Shown here piece by piece: positions 7,411 through 16,687 of a stretch of DNA of 42,465 nucleotides. The notes beneath the pieces are model-generated. The model saw only the letters and a program-made list of their open reading frames with translations, made no database searches and had not been told where the DNA came from. The translations under genes were made by a program, and so were the position numbers. The stretch's first letter is position 1; each line of letters starts with the position of its first letter. Source of the DNA: an uncultured Treponema sp. (lineage in GTDB: Bacteria; Spirochaetota; Spirochaetia; Treponematales; Treponemataceae); contig CAMOWQ010000005.1 of assembly GCA_946628495.1 (NCBI GenBank), positions 1-42,465 of the forward strand, written 5' to 3'.

Positions 7411-7553
7411 GTTCGTAAGTTTGTGAAAATATGGCATGAAGATATGGCAGATAAGGTAAGCAAAACATAAAAGACCGGCAGGCAAGCCCGACAGAAAAAT
7501 GCGAGTGTTAGGCCTGAAAAATAATTTTCTTTAAAAAAAAAGAAAGTTTTATT
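7411..7553. other. Intergenic region without recognised gene
   Basis: The stretch between the purA terminator and the next gene holds no convincing ORF, RNA gene or repeat. Only an AT-rich near-palindrome (TTTCTTTAAAAAAAAAGAAAG) before the next start stands out. Confidence 0.5.
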
Positions 7554-8402
7554 ATGTTAACAAATATGGAAGTTTTATCTATATATGAACTGCCTTTTCA
7601 GACAGTATTTCTTATGTTTTTAATTTTCAGTTTTGTTGGATGGGTTTCGGAAGTTATTTATGTAGGAATTCTTTCGGAGCATAAATTTGTTAACCGCGGT
7701 TTTTTGCACGGCCCGATTTGTCCTATTTATGGCTTTGGCGGTGTTGTAATTCTTCTTTTGCCAAAAGTTCTTTATTCTACCTGGATACCTCTGTTCTTCT
7801 GTTCCATGATTTTGTGTACCTGCGTTGAATATTTTGCCAGCTGGATTTTGGAAAAGATGTTCCATACTTTGTGGTGGGATTATTCTCATTATAAGGTGAA
7901 CCTGAACGGTCGTGTTTGCCTTGTAAATTCCGTTTTGTTTGGAATTATGGGTGTTGTAACAATTCATTTTGTAATGCCGCTTGTTATGTATTTTATGAAC
8001 TGGTATGGAGAACGCCGTATTGCAATTACTTCGCATATTCTGGGTGGTGTTCTTGCTTTTGATATTCTGCTGACAATTAAAAGTCTTGTTGATTACAATA
8101 TGGCAATCGAGAAAATCAAGTCGTTTAAGGATAACCTTAAATCTATGTACGGTCAGGAAGAATGGTTCAAGAGTTCAACAATTGGTGAAATGCTGGAATC
8201 TGTAAAGGAACGTGCAAAGATTGAAAAAGACAGGTTTAGTCAGGGCTTTATTGATAATCTTGAAACTGTATTGCAGGAACACAAAAAGGTTGATGTCCTT
8301 ATCAGAAAGTTCCCTACTTTAACAAGTAAAGTTTATCACGATGAAATTGCGCATTTACGTGTTAAAATAAAGGAAACTATAAAAGAAAAGATTAAGCATT
8401 AA
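7554..8402 (+). CDS. Polytopic membrane protein, putative ABC-transporter permease (CmpB-like)
   Basis: This matches the PF06541-type family, annotated as putative ABC transporter permease. Signature segments are SFVGWVSEVIYVGILSEHKFVNRGFLHGPICPIYGFGG (residues 26-63), YFASWILEKMFHTLWWDYSHYKVNLNGRVCLVNSVLFGIMG (near 91-131) and five to six hydrophobic helices in the first 190 residues. The last 90 residues are a charged, probably helical cytoplasmic tail ending in VKIKETIKEKIKH. No ATPase or substrate-binding partner lies next to it, so a real transport role is unproven. The Shine-Dalgarno is weak (AGAAAG). Its stop is only 5 bp from the stop of the convergent gene, with no terminator between. 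Confidence 0.8.
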   Translation: MLTNMEVLSIYELPFQTVFLMFLIFSFVGWVSEVIYVGILSEHKFVNRGFLHGPICPIYGFGGVVILLLPKVLYSTWIPLFFCSMILCTCVEYFASWILEKMFHTLWWDYSHYKVNLNGRVCLVNSVLFGIMGVVTIHFVMPLVMYFMNWYGERRIAITSHILGGVLAFDILLTIKSLVDYNMAIEKIKSFKDNLKSMYGQEEWFKSSTIGEMLESVKERAKIEKDRFSQGFIDNLETVLQEHKKVDVLIRKFPTLTSKVYHDEIAHLRVKIKETIKEKIKH

Positions 8403-8407
8403 TAAAA

Positions 8408-9712
8408 TTATCTATAGAAACTGTTTTCGCGTATGTATCTTGCTAAATAATTTAATGCATTTTCAGATGGTACACATGCAGACAGCGGTAATATCGGGCC
8501 TAAAGAGGCTGCGAGCCAGTAACGTACGTCGCTTGCCTGAACATCCATTGTTGGTGTTGACCTCTGTACTGGCGAAAGTCCCGATTCAAAACTTAATTCC
8601 TGCTGGCGTGTTTCGCACAAAATCTGCAGCAATGGCAGTCTTTTTTTAGAAGAAGTTGCCGCTATAATCTGCGGAGCAAGGAATTTACGTTTTTGTGAAA
8701 CTGTCATGCCTGGACTGTAAATAGAACGGTAATTCTTAAGTAAACTGCGTTTGAATTCACGGTGTTCAGAAAGTTTAAGAATTGCAGAACTGATTCTATT
8801 CTGATTCATAAGGAATTTAAAATCTTTATACGTAAAATTCTGGAAATCACCTGGTAAAATCTCGCTGTGAATCAGTTTTATGATTGTAAGCAGAGTTTTG
8901 TTGAATGCAGTGTCGCCCGAAGATAATTCTTCCAGTGCTTTTTCCAGATATGTGTTGTTTCCAGGATTTTTATCTAAATCTTTCTTAAAAGCCTTATAAA
9001 GTGTTTCTTCTATGTTCTGTAATTCTTCGTAACCGAACAGGGCTTCTACAAGCATTCCAAATGCATTTACAGTTGGTTCGCTTTCTTTGCCCGGTATTAA
9101 AATGCCTATAAGTTCTTCCTGTTTTGCGTTTGTTACATAAGAAAGAAAATCAGACCATAAAGCTATATTTTCTACGCCTGAATTCTTAAAAGCCTCGTAG
9201 TTTACGTCAATCTGATAAAAATCATACAAAAGCGGAACATAATTTATATTGTGAGAACGTAATCCCAGGTTTTCGATTGTTGCTTCCGGCATGCCTGCAA
9301 AATATTCCTGAGGAATCTGTTCAAGAGATTTTGATTTATTGATGTATTCGATGGAATCAAAATCGGCATTCGCAATAAGAATTTCTGCTTTTTTAACTTC
9401 TTTAGACTGATGTGAAAGAGGAATTTTATCATCAAGCAGATGAATTTCGTAATATTTGCGTTTTGCTTTTCCCTGTTCCTCGTTTAGAATTTTTGTAATG
9501 CTTTCCCTTGTTTTTTCTGGAACATTGTAGAAAGCAAGAACCGGTTTTCTTGTAGCAAAATAAAGAATGAGGATAAGGGCTGTAATTAAAATGAGTGCTG
9601 AAGCTGTACCGGCGATAAAAATTTTCTGTAACTTTGTCAGATGAATTTTATTGCTGAATGAAATTTTTTTGTTTTTTGCAGCAGATTTTTTAGTTTCTTT
9701 CTTTGAATTCAT
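8408..9712 (-). CDS. Membrane-anchored periplasmic protein of unknown function
   Basis: A Lys/Ser-rich cytoplasmic N-terminus is followed by one transmembrane helix (about residues 30-52, IFIAGTASALILITALILILYFA) and a roughly 380-residue extracytoplasmic region. That region has the look of a periplasmic binding-protein fold (KPVLAFYNVPEKTRESITKILNEEQ at the start, then ILIANADFDSIEYINKS, YVPLLYDFYQIDVNYEAFKNSGVENIALWSDFLSY), resembling extracellular solute-binding proteins in the way a linker and a W-x-D-F segment are arranged, but I cannot assign a family with confidence. AAGGAC upstream supports the start. It is monocistronic and divergent from pyrF. Confidence 0.65.
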   Translation of the reverse strand: MNSKKETKKSAAKNKKISFSNKIHLTKLQKIFIAGTASALILITALILILYFATRKPVLAFYNVPEKTRESITKILNEEQGKAKRKYYEIHLLDDKIPLSHQSKEVKKAEILIANADFDSIEYINKSKSLEQIPQEYFAGMPEATIENLGLRSHNINYVPLLYDFYQIDVNYEAFKNSGVENIALWSDFLSYVTNAKQEELIGILIPGKESEPTVNAFGMLVEALFGYEELQNIEETLYKAFKKDLDKNPGNNTYLEKALEELSSGDTAFNKTLLTIIKLIHSEILPGDFQNFTYKDFKFLMNQNRISSAILKLSEHREFKRSLLKNYRSIYSPGMTVSQKRKFLAPQIIAATSSKKRLPLLQILCETRQQELSFESGLSPVQRSTPTMDVQASDVRYWLAASLGPILPLSACVPSENALNYLARYIRENSFYR

Positions 9713-9852
9713 AATTTTGTCCTTACATACAATAAGGTTTGTTTGAAGAGTTTTTCAAGACCTTGTAATCGATTTTTATTTAAAAAAAATTAAGCATTTA
9801 TCAAACAAAGCTGCTGAAAGGTTGTCTTAATTTTTCCATCTGCAACGTTATT

Positions 9853-9879
9853 TAAGAGATATCTCTTATAAATTATAAT
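9853..9879 (+). promoter_or_regulatory. 16-bp palindrome plus TATAAT upstream of pyrF
   Basis: TAAGAGATATCTCTTA (9853-9868) is a perfect palindrome sitting where a -35 element would be, followed by TATAAT (9874-9879). A regulator bound there could control the pyrF-pyrKD pair. A second possible start is the extended -10 TGATATAGT (9919-9927), only 6 bp before the pyrF ATG. Confidence 0.45.
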
Positions 9880-9933
9880 ACGATTATGGGCTTTTGCATA
9901 TTTTTTTTTAACATATTTTGATATAGTACAATT

Positions 9934-10863
9934 ATGAATAATAAACATAATATGCAGCTTCTTCAGGAGCTGTCGGAAAAAAACGGACCTTTATGTGTTG
10001 GATTGGATACATCGGTATCCTATATTCCCCAGAATATCATTAAGAGCATCGGAAGTGAAACTCAGGCAGTTTTGGAATACAACCGTGCGATTATAGACCG
10101 CATTGCAGCTGACAAATCGGCATGCTGCTGTAAAGTACAGATTGCATATTATGAAGCGATGGGCATTGAAGGACTTAAAGTTTATTCAGAAACCCTTAAG
10201 CTTGTCCGCAAGGCAGGGCTTATCGCAATTTCTGATATTAAGCGTGGTGATATTGGTGCAACTTCTGAAGCATACGCTAAAGCTCATTTTACAGGCGATT
10301 TTGAAACAGACATCATTACAATAAATCCTTACATGGGTTTTGATACACTTGTTCCATTTTCTAAATATGCAGTTCCAGAATTGGGCGGAAAAGGTGCATT
10401 TGTTCTTCTTTGTACTTCAAATCCAGGCATGCTTGATATTGAACATCAGGAATTAAAAGACGGAAGGCATCTTCTTGAATGCGTTGGCGACGAAATTGCC
10501 CGTATCGGTAAAGAGTACGCTCAGTATTATGCAGAACAGACATGTGGTGTATTCGGCGCGGTTGTAGGTGCAACTCAAGAAAATTATGCACGATTCCTTC
10601 GCGATAAATATGCAGACACATTCTTCCTTATTCCAGGCTATGGTGCTCAGGGTGGAAGTGCAAGAATTGCTGCTACGCTTTTAGACAAGGCTGGTGGTAC
10701 TGTAAATTCAAGCCGCGGTATTTTGTGCGCATGGAAAAAAGATGCAGAACTTGCTTCTAAAATTGAATCTGAAAGTCTTACACTTCAGGATATAGCTGAT
10801 TCTGCTGCAAGGGCAAGCTTGTTTTCAAAACAGGATTTGCTTAATGCAAAAAAGAGTTTGTAA
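9934..10863 (+). CDS. pyrF: Orotidine 5'-phosphate decarboxylase, subfamily 2
   Basis: Performs the last step of UMP synthesis, decarboxylating OMP. LCVGLDTSVSYIP (residues 20-32) opens the barrel, CKVQIAYYEAMGIEGLKVY (near 65) is the second substrate strand, ISDIKRGDIGATSEAYAKAHF (near 97-117) carries the catalytic Lys-Asp array, and FFLIPGYGAQGG (near 230) with NSSRGI is the phosphate-binding end. The length of 309 and the DIKRGDIG(A/S)T pattern place it in the longer subfamily-2 enzymes. No Shine-Dalgarno is visible before the ATG, while an extended -10 lies 6 bp upstream, so a leaderless transcript is possible. pyrKD follows 38 bp downstream. Confidence 0.95.
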   Translation: MNNKHNMQLLQELSEKNGPLCVGLDTSVSYIPQNIIKSIGSETQAVLEYNRAIIDRIAADKSACCCKVQIAYYEAMGIEGLKVYSETLKLVRKAGLIAISDIKRGDIGATSEAYAKAHFTGDFETDIITINPYMGFDTLVPFSKYAVPELGGKGAFVLLCTSNPGMLDIEHQELKDGRHLLECVGDEIARIGKEYAQYYAEQTCGVFGAVVGATQENYARFLRDKYADTFFLIPGYGAQGGSARIAATLLDKAGGTVNSSRGILCAWKKDAELASKIESESLTLQDIADSAARASLFSKQDLLNAKKSL

Positions 10864-10901
10864 AAGTTTGTAAAATTGCAGATGTTTAGCAGGTGGTTTA
10901 T

Positions 10902-12857
10902 ATGAAAAAAGATTGTCATGGAAATCCGCTTCCAGTTTATGTTACGGGAAAAGTTGTTGAATGTGCGGCCGTTAATGGTGCAGTTCCGCAGAACAGTGTT
11001 TATTCTTTGAAAGTGCTTGTTCAGAATAAGGATGCAATGCCTGTTCCGGGGCAGTTTTTTATGCTGCATGCTGTTCGGTCAGATGTACTTCTTGGTCGTC
11101 CAATAAGCGTTTATCATGCAGAAAGTGCTGCTGACGGTTCAGTAAAACTTGAATTCCTTATTCTAAAAAAAGGAAAGGGAACGGAAGAATTATGTTCACT
11201 TCGTAATGATGATGAAATCAGGCTTCTTGGACCGTGCGGAAATCGTTTTGATTATGAACCATACAAACATGAATGTTCAGACAAACCAAAAAGTGCTGCG
11301 AATACAGCGGATGCAGCGGGCGAATCTGATGTCGAAAACCAGCAGGAATGTGGCGAAGTTAAAAAAGTGCTTATTGTTGGCGGTGGAATTGGTGTTGCAC
11401 CTGTTGCAGGTTTTGCAGAAAGCCTGCCGGAAAATTCTTATGATTTTTATGCTTCTTTTAAAAGCGGTTCCTACGGTTTAGATAATATTCATCCAGAAAA
11501 ACTTGTAATTACAACGGATGACGGTTCTGTTGGAATTTGTGGAATGCTTCCTGTCGCACTTACAGAAGAAGCTGTAAAAAACGGAAACTACGCGGCTGTT
11601 TATGCCTGTGGGCCTACCCCAATGCTTAAATATGTTAAAAAAGTTGCAGAAGCATGTGGCGTTCCTTGCTGGCTTAGTATGGAATCCAGAATGGCATGCG
11701 GCGTTGGTGTATGTCTTGGCTGCACGATTGATACTACAAAAGGAAAGATGCGTTGCTGTAAAGACGGTCCTGTTTTTGATTCAAGAATTTTGTTTGAAGA
11801 AAATTGCGGGGCAAGTGTGAATTCCAATGCATCTGTAACCGCCCGTGCCGTTTCGGAAAAAGCTGCTGAATCGTCTGTAAAAGCCGCTGCTTCAACTGCA
11901 AAGGTCTGCGCTGATTCTTCTATTAGTTCCTCTTTTGAACCTGATTTATCTGTTACGATTGCAGGCGTAAAATTTCAAAATCCTGTAATCGGTTCTTCTG
12001 GAACATTTGGTTTTGGAACTGAATATGAATCTGTTTTTGACGTAAACAGGCTTGGAGGTATTTCTTCAAAAGGTCTTACTCTTGAACCTCGTCAGGGAAA
12101 CGACGGCATACGTATTTGGGAAACTCCATCGGGACTTATGAATTCCATTGGTTTGCAGAATCCTGGTATTCCTCATTTTATAAAAGAAGAACTTCCGCAG
12201 ATGCTTGCATTAAAACCAGTTGCAATTGCAAATTTAAGCGGTTCAAGTCTGGAAACTTATGTAGAAGGCGCAAAACTTCTTGAAAAATCGGCAGTGCCTG
12301 TAATCGAATTGAATATTTCCTGTCCGAATGTCAGTGCCGGTGGCGCAGCTTTTGGTATGAGCTGCAGTGCAGCCGAGCAGGTTGTTAAGGCAGTCCGAGA
12401 GCAGACGACAAAACCTTTAATCGTAAAGCTTACTCCTCAGTCTACGGAATTGAATGCGGTTGCCCTAAAATGTATAGAATGTGGCGCAGATGCAATTTCG
12501 CTTTGTAATTCTTTCCAGGGAATTGCCATTGATATAGAAAAAAAATCCTTTGTTTTTGACAAAATTAAAGCTGGTTTTGGAGGCCCTGCTGTGCGTCCTA
12601 TTGCAGTTCGCCTTGTGTACGAGCTTGTTCAGGCAATAAAAACGCTGCCAGAAGAAAAACAGGTTCCTGTAATTGCAATCGGCGGTATAGCAACCTGGCA
12701 GGATGCAGTTGAATTCATTATGGCTGGCGCAGATGCCCTGCAGGTTGGTACGGCAACATTTGCAAATCCTATGGCGATGATAGAAATCATAGACGGACTT
12801 TATGCATTCATGAAAAGAAAGGGATATAAGACTCTTAGCGAAATGAAAATTTCTTGA
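10902..12857 (+). CDS. pyrKD: Fused dihydroorotate dehydrogenase: PyrK electron-transfer subunit + PyrD (class 1B)
   Basis: One chain joins the two subunits of the NAD-dependent enzyme that oxidises dihydroorotate to orotate. Residues 1-300 are PyrK: FAD-binding segment LGRPISVYHA near 64, NAD-binding VLIVGGGIGVAPVAG near 156, and the 2Fe-2S cluster ACGVGVCLGC...RCC near 262. An Ala/Ser-rich linker (about 303-345) leads to PyrD: GSSGTFGFGTEYE near 366, NSIGLQNPG near 410, catalytic-Cys motif NISCPNVSAGG near 470, and IGGIATWQDAVEFIMAGADALQVGTA near 590-615. A 30-residue low-complexity insert (about 121-152) splits PyrK. The track GTG start (10893) overlaps AGGTGG, so the ATG at 10902 is chosen. 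pyrF lies directly upstream. Confidence 0.93.
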   Translation: MKKDCHGNPLPVYVTGKVVECAAVNGAVPQNSVYSLKVLVQNKDAMPVPGQFFMLHAVRSDVLLGRPISVYHAESAADGSVKLEFLILKKGKGTEELCSLRNDDEIRLLGPCGNRFDYEPYKHECSDKPKSAANTADAAGESDVENQQECGEVKKVLIVGGGIGVAPVAGFAESLPENSYDFYASFKSGSYGLDNIHPEKLVITTDDGSVGICGMLPVALTEEAVKNGNYAAVYACGPTPMLKYVKKVAEACGVPCWLSMESRMACGVGVCLGCTIDTTKGKMRCCKDGPVFDSRILFEENCGASVNSNASVTARAVSEKAAESSVKAAASTAKVCADSSISSSFEPDLSVTIAGVKFQNPVIGSSGTFGFGTEYESVFDVNRLGGISSKGLTLEPRQGNDGIRIWETPSGLMNSIGLQNPGIPHFIKEELPQMLALKPVAIANLSGSSLETYVEGAKLLEKSAVPVIELNISCPNVSAGGAAFGMSCSAAEQVVKAVREQTTKPLIVKLTPQSTELNAVALKCIECGADAISLCNSFQGIAIDIEKKSFVFDKIKAGFGGPAVRPIAVRLVYELVQAIKTLPEEKQVPVIAIGGIATWQDAVEFIMAGADALQVGTATFANPMAMIEIIDGLYAFMKRKGYKTLSEMKIS

Positions 12858-12937
12858 AATGTATGATTTTTATGCTACACTAATTTTGGATAATTGTTTA
12901 AAAAATTTTAATATTCTTAATTATTGTAGAGAGAATT

Positions 12938-15900
12938 ATGAAAAAGTGGCTTTTCTTTTTGATGATTGTCGTTTTCTGCGGCAGTATATATGCACAGGAA
13001 ACGACAGATTTGGCTTCTTCGGATTTTCAAGATGTACAGCAGGAAAATCAGTCGGAAGATTTCGAAGATGAAGATGATGTAGAAAATGATGTTGAGGATG
13101 AAGCTGCTTCTAAAGATGAAAATAAAAAGCAGCGGAAAAAAGAAACTTCGCTTTTGCAGTATCAGACATTTTCGTGGCGGCCTGTTGCAAAGGCAAAGAA
13201 ATACGAAATCAACATTGAAATGTCAACGGACGGGGAAAGTGAATGGACTTCGGCTTTTTCGGAACAGACAACGTTTACCGATATGGAAGTTCTTCTTGCT
13301 CCTGGAAACTACCGCGTTTCCATCAGTTCGTATAATGTTTTGGGGCGAAAAGCAAATACATCCGACTGGATTCCTTTTGTAATTCTCGCAGAAACCCAGC
13401 CATATCTTTATAACAATCTTAAAGTCAGCGAACGATGGAATGCGCCGCTTTTAAAAGTAAGCCCTGCGGGCATTACGCATTTTGATAATCCAAACAACGA
13501 ATTATTTGAAGCAGATGATACGGACAATTCAAGTTTTATGATTCGTTCGTCAGGGGAAGAAGGCCTTAAAGCCCGCGAAGGAGATCCGACTAATTCAATC
13601 TTTATAAAAGGAAAGAATATCTTCTTCCCGAATACCGAATTCTTTCTTGAACCAAAAGAAGATGGTGATGAAGGTGTTTCGTTCAAAGCATTTATGGATA
13701 AACGTGTCCGGGTACCTCTTGAAATTATCCGACGTGACACCGAAAATTCAGGCGTTATTGTAAGTTACGACCCGGAAGTTTTATTCAGCGGTTATTACGA
13801 TTTGGTTGCAGAAAATCCTAGCGGTGAAGAAGCAAAACTCGAAATTCTTGTTATATCAGACCGCAAGCCGCAGATAGATAAATCGCTTTTTGAATACAAT
13901 AACCGTTATAAAATTCCGCTTGTAGAAATCACTACTAATAGAACAAATACACTTAAAGTTGTAGGAACCGGTTTTGCAAGCGATACGCTCTTTTCCTTCA
14001 AACCTACAACGCGTTCAATTACATATCCGTTTGAATCTATTGCAAAAAGGCACGAAGTTGTTCTTTCACCTTCATCACATAAAAGTATAAACGACGAAGG
14101 TTTAATGGAACTGACGTTTGATCTTAATCCAGAAGAATTTAATACAGGCTATTATACTTTTGCCGCAGAAAATACGAATTCAGGACGAGATGCATTTAAA
14201 GTGCTAGTTAAGATGAATTCTTACAACAATAATCCCGAAATCGATACTGTAAAAACAAAGTATTCGAAATCTGATCAGACAATCGATTTTACAATTACGG
14301 GGCAAAATATTGATGAAAACACTGCAATTGTAATGGTTTCGCCTTTTTCTACCGAAAACCGTGCCAACGAACGCATTCCTCTGTATTTTGTGCTTAAAAA
14401 GAAAAAGAAGTTGATTTATCAGGCTAATACGGAAAATCTTGAAACTGGAAAATATGCATTGTATATAGAAAATTCAGCAGCGTATGCAACGGTTTATCTT
14501 CAGATTGATAAGAATAATAAAGTTGCAATGTGCGAACTTACCGAAGACGAAGCAGAAGATTTATTCTTCTGTCCGCCAACTCTACTCACCGAAGAAGAAG
14601 TTGATGTAGAAGAAACTGTAGACGTAAACGTTAAGGAAGAAATTGAATATACGCAGAATCACTATAAAGTTAAGCAGCTGCCGCATGTTCTGTTCCCGTA
14701 TTTTGATATTACATTGGGTATGAATCCAGTCGGCATGAATTTTATTGAACCGATGAGAATTTCGACTTCTTTTGATGTTTTTAACTTTAACTGGCTTAGT
14801 CTTCGTGGCGGTGTAAATTTTGCATTCTTTATACAAGATGAGCGCGTTGAACAAAATTATGTTAGCCTGCTTGGAGAAGTTAGACTTGCAATTCCAGGTA
14901 AATATTTCAGTCCTCATCTTGGAGTTGGAGTTGATTATGCCGTTGATTTGGAAAAATGTATGCCGGAGGATTATTCAAGTGAAAATGCTCTACTAAAAAC
15001 TTCGAAGTATAAGGCTGTTGCACGTTTAGGTGTTACATTACTTAATGTATTTGATATTAATTATAATCTTACGCTTAATAATGCAGATTTTTATATTCCG
15101 CAGCTTAGACAGGGAGCTTCGCCGTATTTTACAGATTATGTTTCTATTGGAATGCGGTTACCTCTTAGTGGAACAAAAACAAAGATTAAACAGATTGATC
15201 AGTTTGCGGAAATTACAAAGCCTGGTGTTGTTAATGGCGAGGAATTGACGGTTAAGAAGGGACGTAAAGTTGTCGGTCTTAAATTTAATGCAGGAACTAC
15301 AAAGGTTGGCGGATTTAAGGGCGATAAAAAGCTTACTGATTTGGTCTTTAGCGATACTGTTGAAGAAATTCTGCCGTCTGCATTTGAAGATTGTGTTAAT
15401 CTTGATACCGTTGAATTTTCTTCATCACTTGTAAAAATTGGTGCTAATGCCTTTAAGAATACTTATGCCGTAAGAGCAATAAAAATTCCAAAAACAATTG
15501 TTGAAATTCAGGAAGGCGCATTTGAAGGCTGGAGCGATGGTCAGGTAATTACTTTGGACTGGTTCGCGGATGATGAAACTCAACGAAACCTGCCTGGTCT
15601 TGATTATAACGATGCATTGATTTTGTATAAGGATAAAACTCCTTATAAAGCAAAATCAAATAAGAAAAAATCTGAACTTGATACCGAAAGAAGACTGGCT
15701 AATTATTCAGACTGGAAAGTCTTCTTCGATAACAATAGTGCAAAATGTACTAGAACTCATGTATATATGAAAGATACTCATGGACGGTACAGAAAAGGCG
15801 TAAAAATGAAAGGTTATATCAAGGACTGGGGCTGGGCTAATATGCAGTTCAGTTTGTTTGGTTCTAGTTATAAAAATAGTTTGAAGGAAAAAAATCCGAA

Positions 15901-16168
15901 GGCAATAAAATTCTACGTTCAGGGTGATGGAAAGACATATCAAATTTCTATTAATGAAAAATGGACTGCAACATTTAAAGCTCCTAAGGGTCATGTTGCA
16001 GAAGTTGTAATTCCATTTGAAGATTTTACTTCACCGCCAAAAACTGGTGGCAGAAAGAAGAATGCCGAAAATATTTTGAATACTTTAAATAAAATTACAT
16101 TTACTCCGACATTTGCTTCAACACCGTATCATTTTGAATTGTCTGTTGCAGGTATCTGTTTTGAATGA
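12938..16168 (+). CDS. Large exported protein with barrel-like, BspA-type LRR and CIA30-like regions
   Basis: A signal peptide (residues 1-19, ending IYAQ) precedes a very acidic linker (30-70). Residues 70-155 are fibronectin-III-like (FSWRPVAKAKKYEINIE). Residues 155-560 contain Ig/IPT-like sandwiches (LKVVGTGFASDTLFSFKP, DFTITGQNIDENTAIVMVSP). Residues 580-755 resemble an outer-membrane barrel with alternating aromatic strands (FNWLSLRGGVNFAFFIQDE, YFSPHLGVGVDYAV). Residues 770-880 form a short BspA-type LRR array (LVFSDTVEEILPSAFEDCVNLDTVEFSSSL). The last 155 residues resemble a CIA30/galactose-binding-like sandwich (IKFYVQGDGKTYQISI, EVVIPFEDF). It probably acts at the cell surface in adhesion or glycan binding. 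The barrel and CIA30 calls are pattern-based. Confidence 0.75.
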   Translation: MKKWLFFLMIVVFCGSIYAQETTDLASSDFQDVQQENQSEDFEDEDDVENDVEDEAASKDENKKQRKKETSLLQYQTFSWRPVAKAKKYEINIEMSTDGESEWTSAFSEQTTFTDMEVLLAPGNYRVSISSYNVLGRKANTSDWIPFVILAETQPYLYNNLKVSERWNAPLLKVSPAGITHFDNPNNELFEADDTDNSSFMIRSSGEEGLKAREGDPTNSIFIKGKNIFFPNTEFFLEPKEDGDEGVSFKAFMDKRVRVPLEIIRRDTENSGVIVSYDPEVLFSGYYDLVAENPSGEEAKLEILVISDRKPQIDKSLFEYNNRYKIPLVEITTNRTNTLKVVGTGFASDTLFSFKPTTRSITYPFESIAKRHEVVLSPSSHKSINDEGLMELTFDLNPEEFNTGYYTFAAENTNSGRDAFKVLVKMNSYNNNPEIDTVKTKYSKSDQTIDFTITGQNIDENTAIVMVSPFSTENRANERIPLYFVLKKKKKLIYQANTENLETGKYALYIENSAAYATVYLQIDKNNKVAMCELTEDEAEDLFFCPPTLLTEEEVDVEETVDVNVKEEIEYTQNHYKVKQLPHVLFPYFDITLGMNPVGMNFIEPMRISTSFDVFNFNWLSLRGGVNFAFFIQDERVEQNYVSLLGEVRLAIPGKYFSPHLGVGVDYAVDLEKCMPEDYSSENALLKTSKYKAVARLGVTLLNVFDINYNLTLNNADFYIPQLRQGASPYFTDYVSIGMRLPLSGTKTKIKQIDQFAEITKPGVVNGEELTVKKGRKVVGLKFNAGTTKVGGFKGDKKLTDLVFSDTVEEILPSAFEDCVNLDTVEFSSSLVKIGANAFKNTYAVRAIKIPKTIVEIQEGAFEGWSDGQVITLDWFADDETQRNLPGLDYNDALILYKDKTPYKAKSNKKKSELDTERRLANYSDWKVFFDNNSAKCTRTHVYMKDTHGRYRKGVKMKGYIKDWGWANMQFSLFGSSYKNSLKEKNPKAIKFYVQGDGKTYQISINEKWTATFKAPKGHVAEVVIPFEDFTSPPKTGGRKKNAENILNTLNKITFTPTFASTPYHFELSVAGICFE

Positions 16169-16198
16169 TTCTATATTGAATAAAAGGGAGAATGGAAA

Positions 16199-16672
16199 AT
16201 GAAAAGGTTATATACGAAAATATTTTTATTTTCTTTGATGATGGGATTGTCGGTTCTTTGTACTTCCTGTCTTGCTGATGTACTGAATAAGGAACTTGGA
16301 TTGTCAATTCCAAAAGAGCGTGTTCCTAAGGGTATTACAAATGGATCTGTGCAAGAAGAAAAAGAAATATGGTTGAGTTTTGATCCTTGTGGTGGTTGTG
16401 TGTATGATGCTGAACTTGATAAATATATTTTTAATACTTTTGGGATAAATTGGAACAGCAAAACAATATCTTTATCAAGATTTGAACCTTATAGGGATGG
16501 GTATATATTTCAAAAATGGGGTTGTTATATTAAAAACAACGAAGATGTTTATAACTTTGTTGATTCGTTCAATTCTGATGATACACTTTATATTTGGGAT
16601 TTTAATGCAGATGCTATTCTTTTGGAGGCACTCTGGAGTCCAGCGGAAGAAAATGGCAGTTCTAACAGATAA
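16199..16672 (+). CDS. Lipoprotein with a Listeria-Bacteroides-type repeat
   Basis: The N-terminus MKRLYTKIFLFSLMMGLSVLCTSC is a lipoprotein signal with a lipobox around Cys24. The mature part ends in a beta-grasp-like repeat typical of surface proteins: FEPYRDGYIFQKWGCY followed by TLYIWDFNADAILLEALWS matches the GY-x-F-x-GW ... L-x-A-x-W pattern of the Flg_new/InlB B-repeat family. Cys residues in DPCGGCVYD are unusual for the family. GGGAG precedes the start by 8 nt. It follows the LRR protein by 30 bp and is likely cotranscribed, exposed at the envelope. The role is unknown. Confidence 0.72.
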   Translation: MKRLYTKIFLFSLMMGLSVLCTSCLADVLNKELGLSIPKERVPKGITNGSVQEEKEIWLSFDPCGGCVYDAELDKYIFNTFGINWNSKTISLSRFEPYRDGYIFQKWGCYIKNNEDVYNFVDSFNSDDTLYIWDFNADAILLEALWSPAEENGSSNR

Positions 16673-16687
16673 CGAAAATAAATTTGT

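Noticed and set aside
7554-8402. Assignment as a true ABC importer permease
   Set aside because: The family name carries that label, but no ATPase or binding protein is adjacent, so only the family resemblance is kept.
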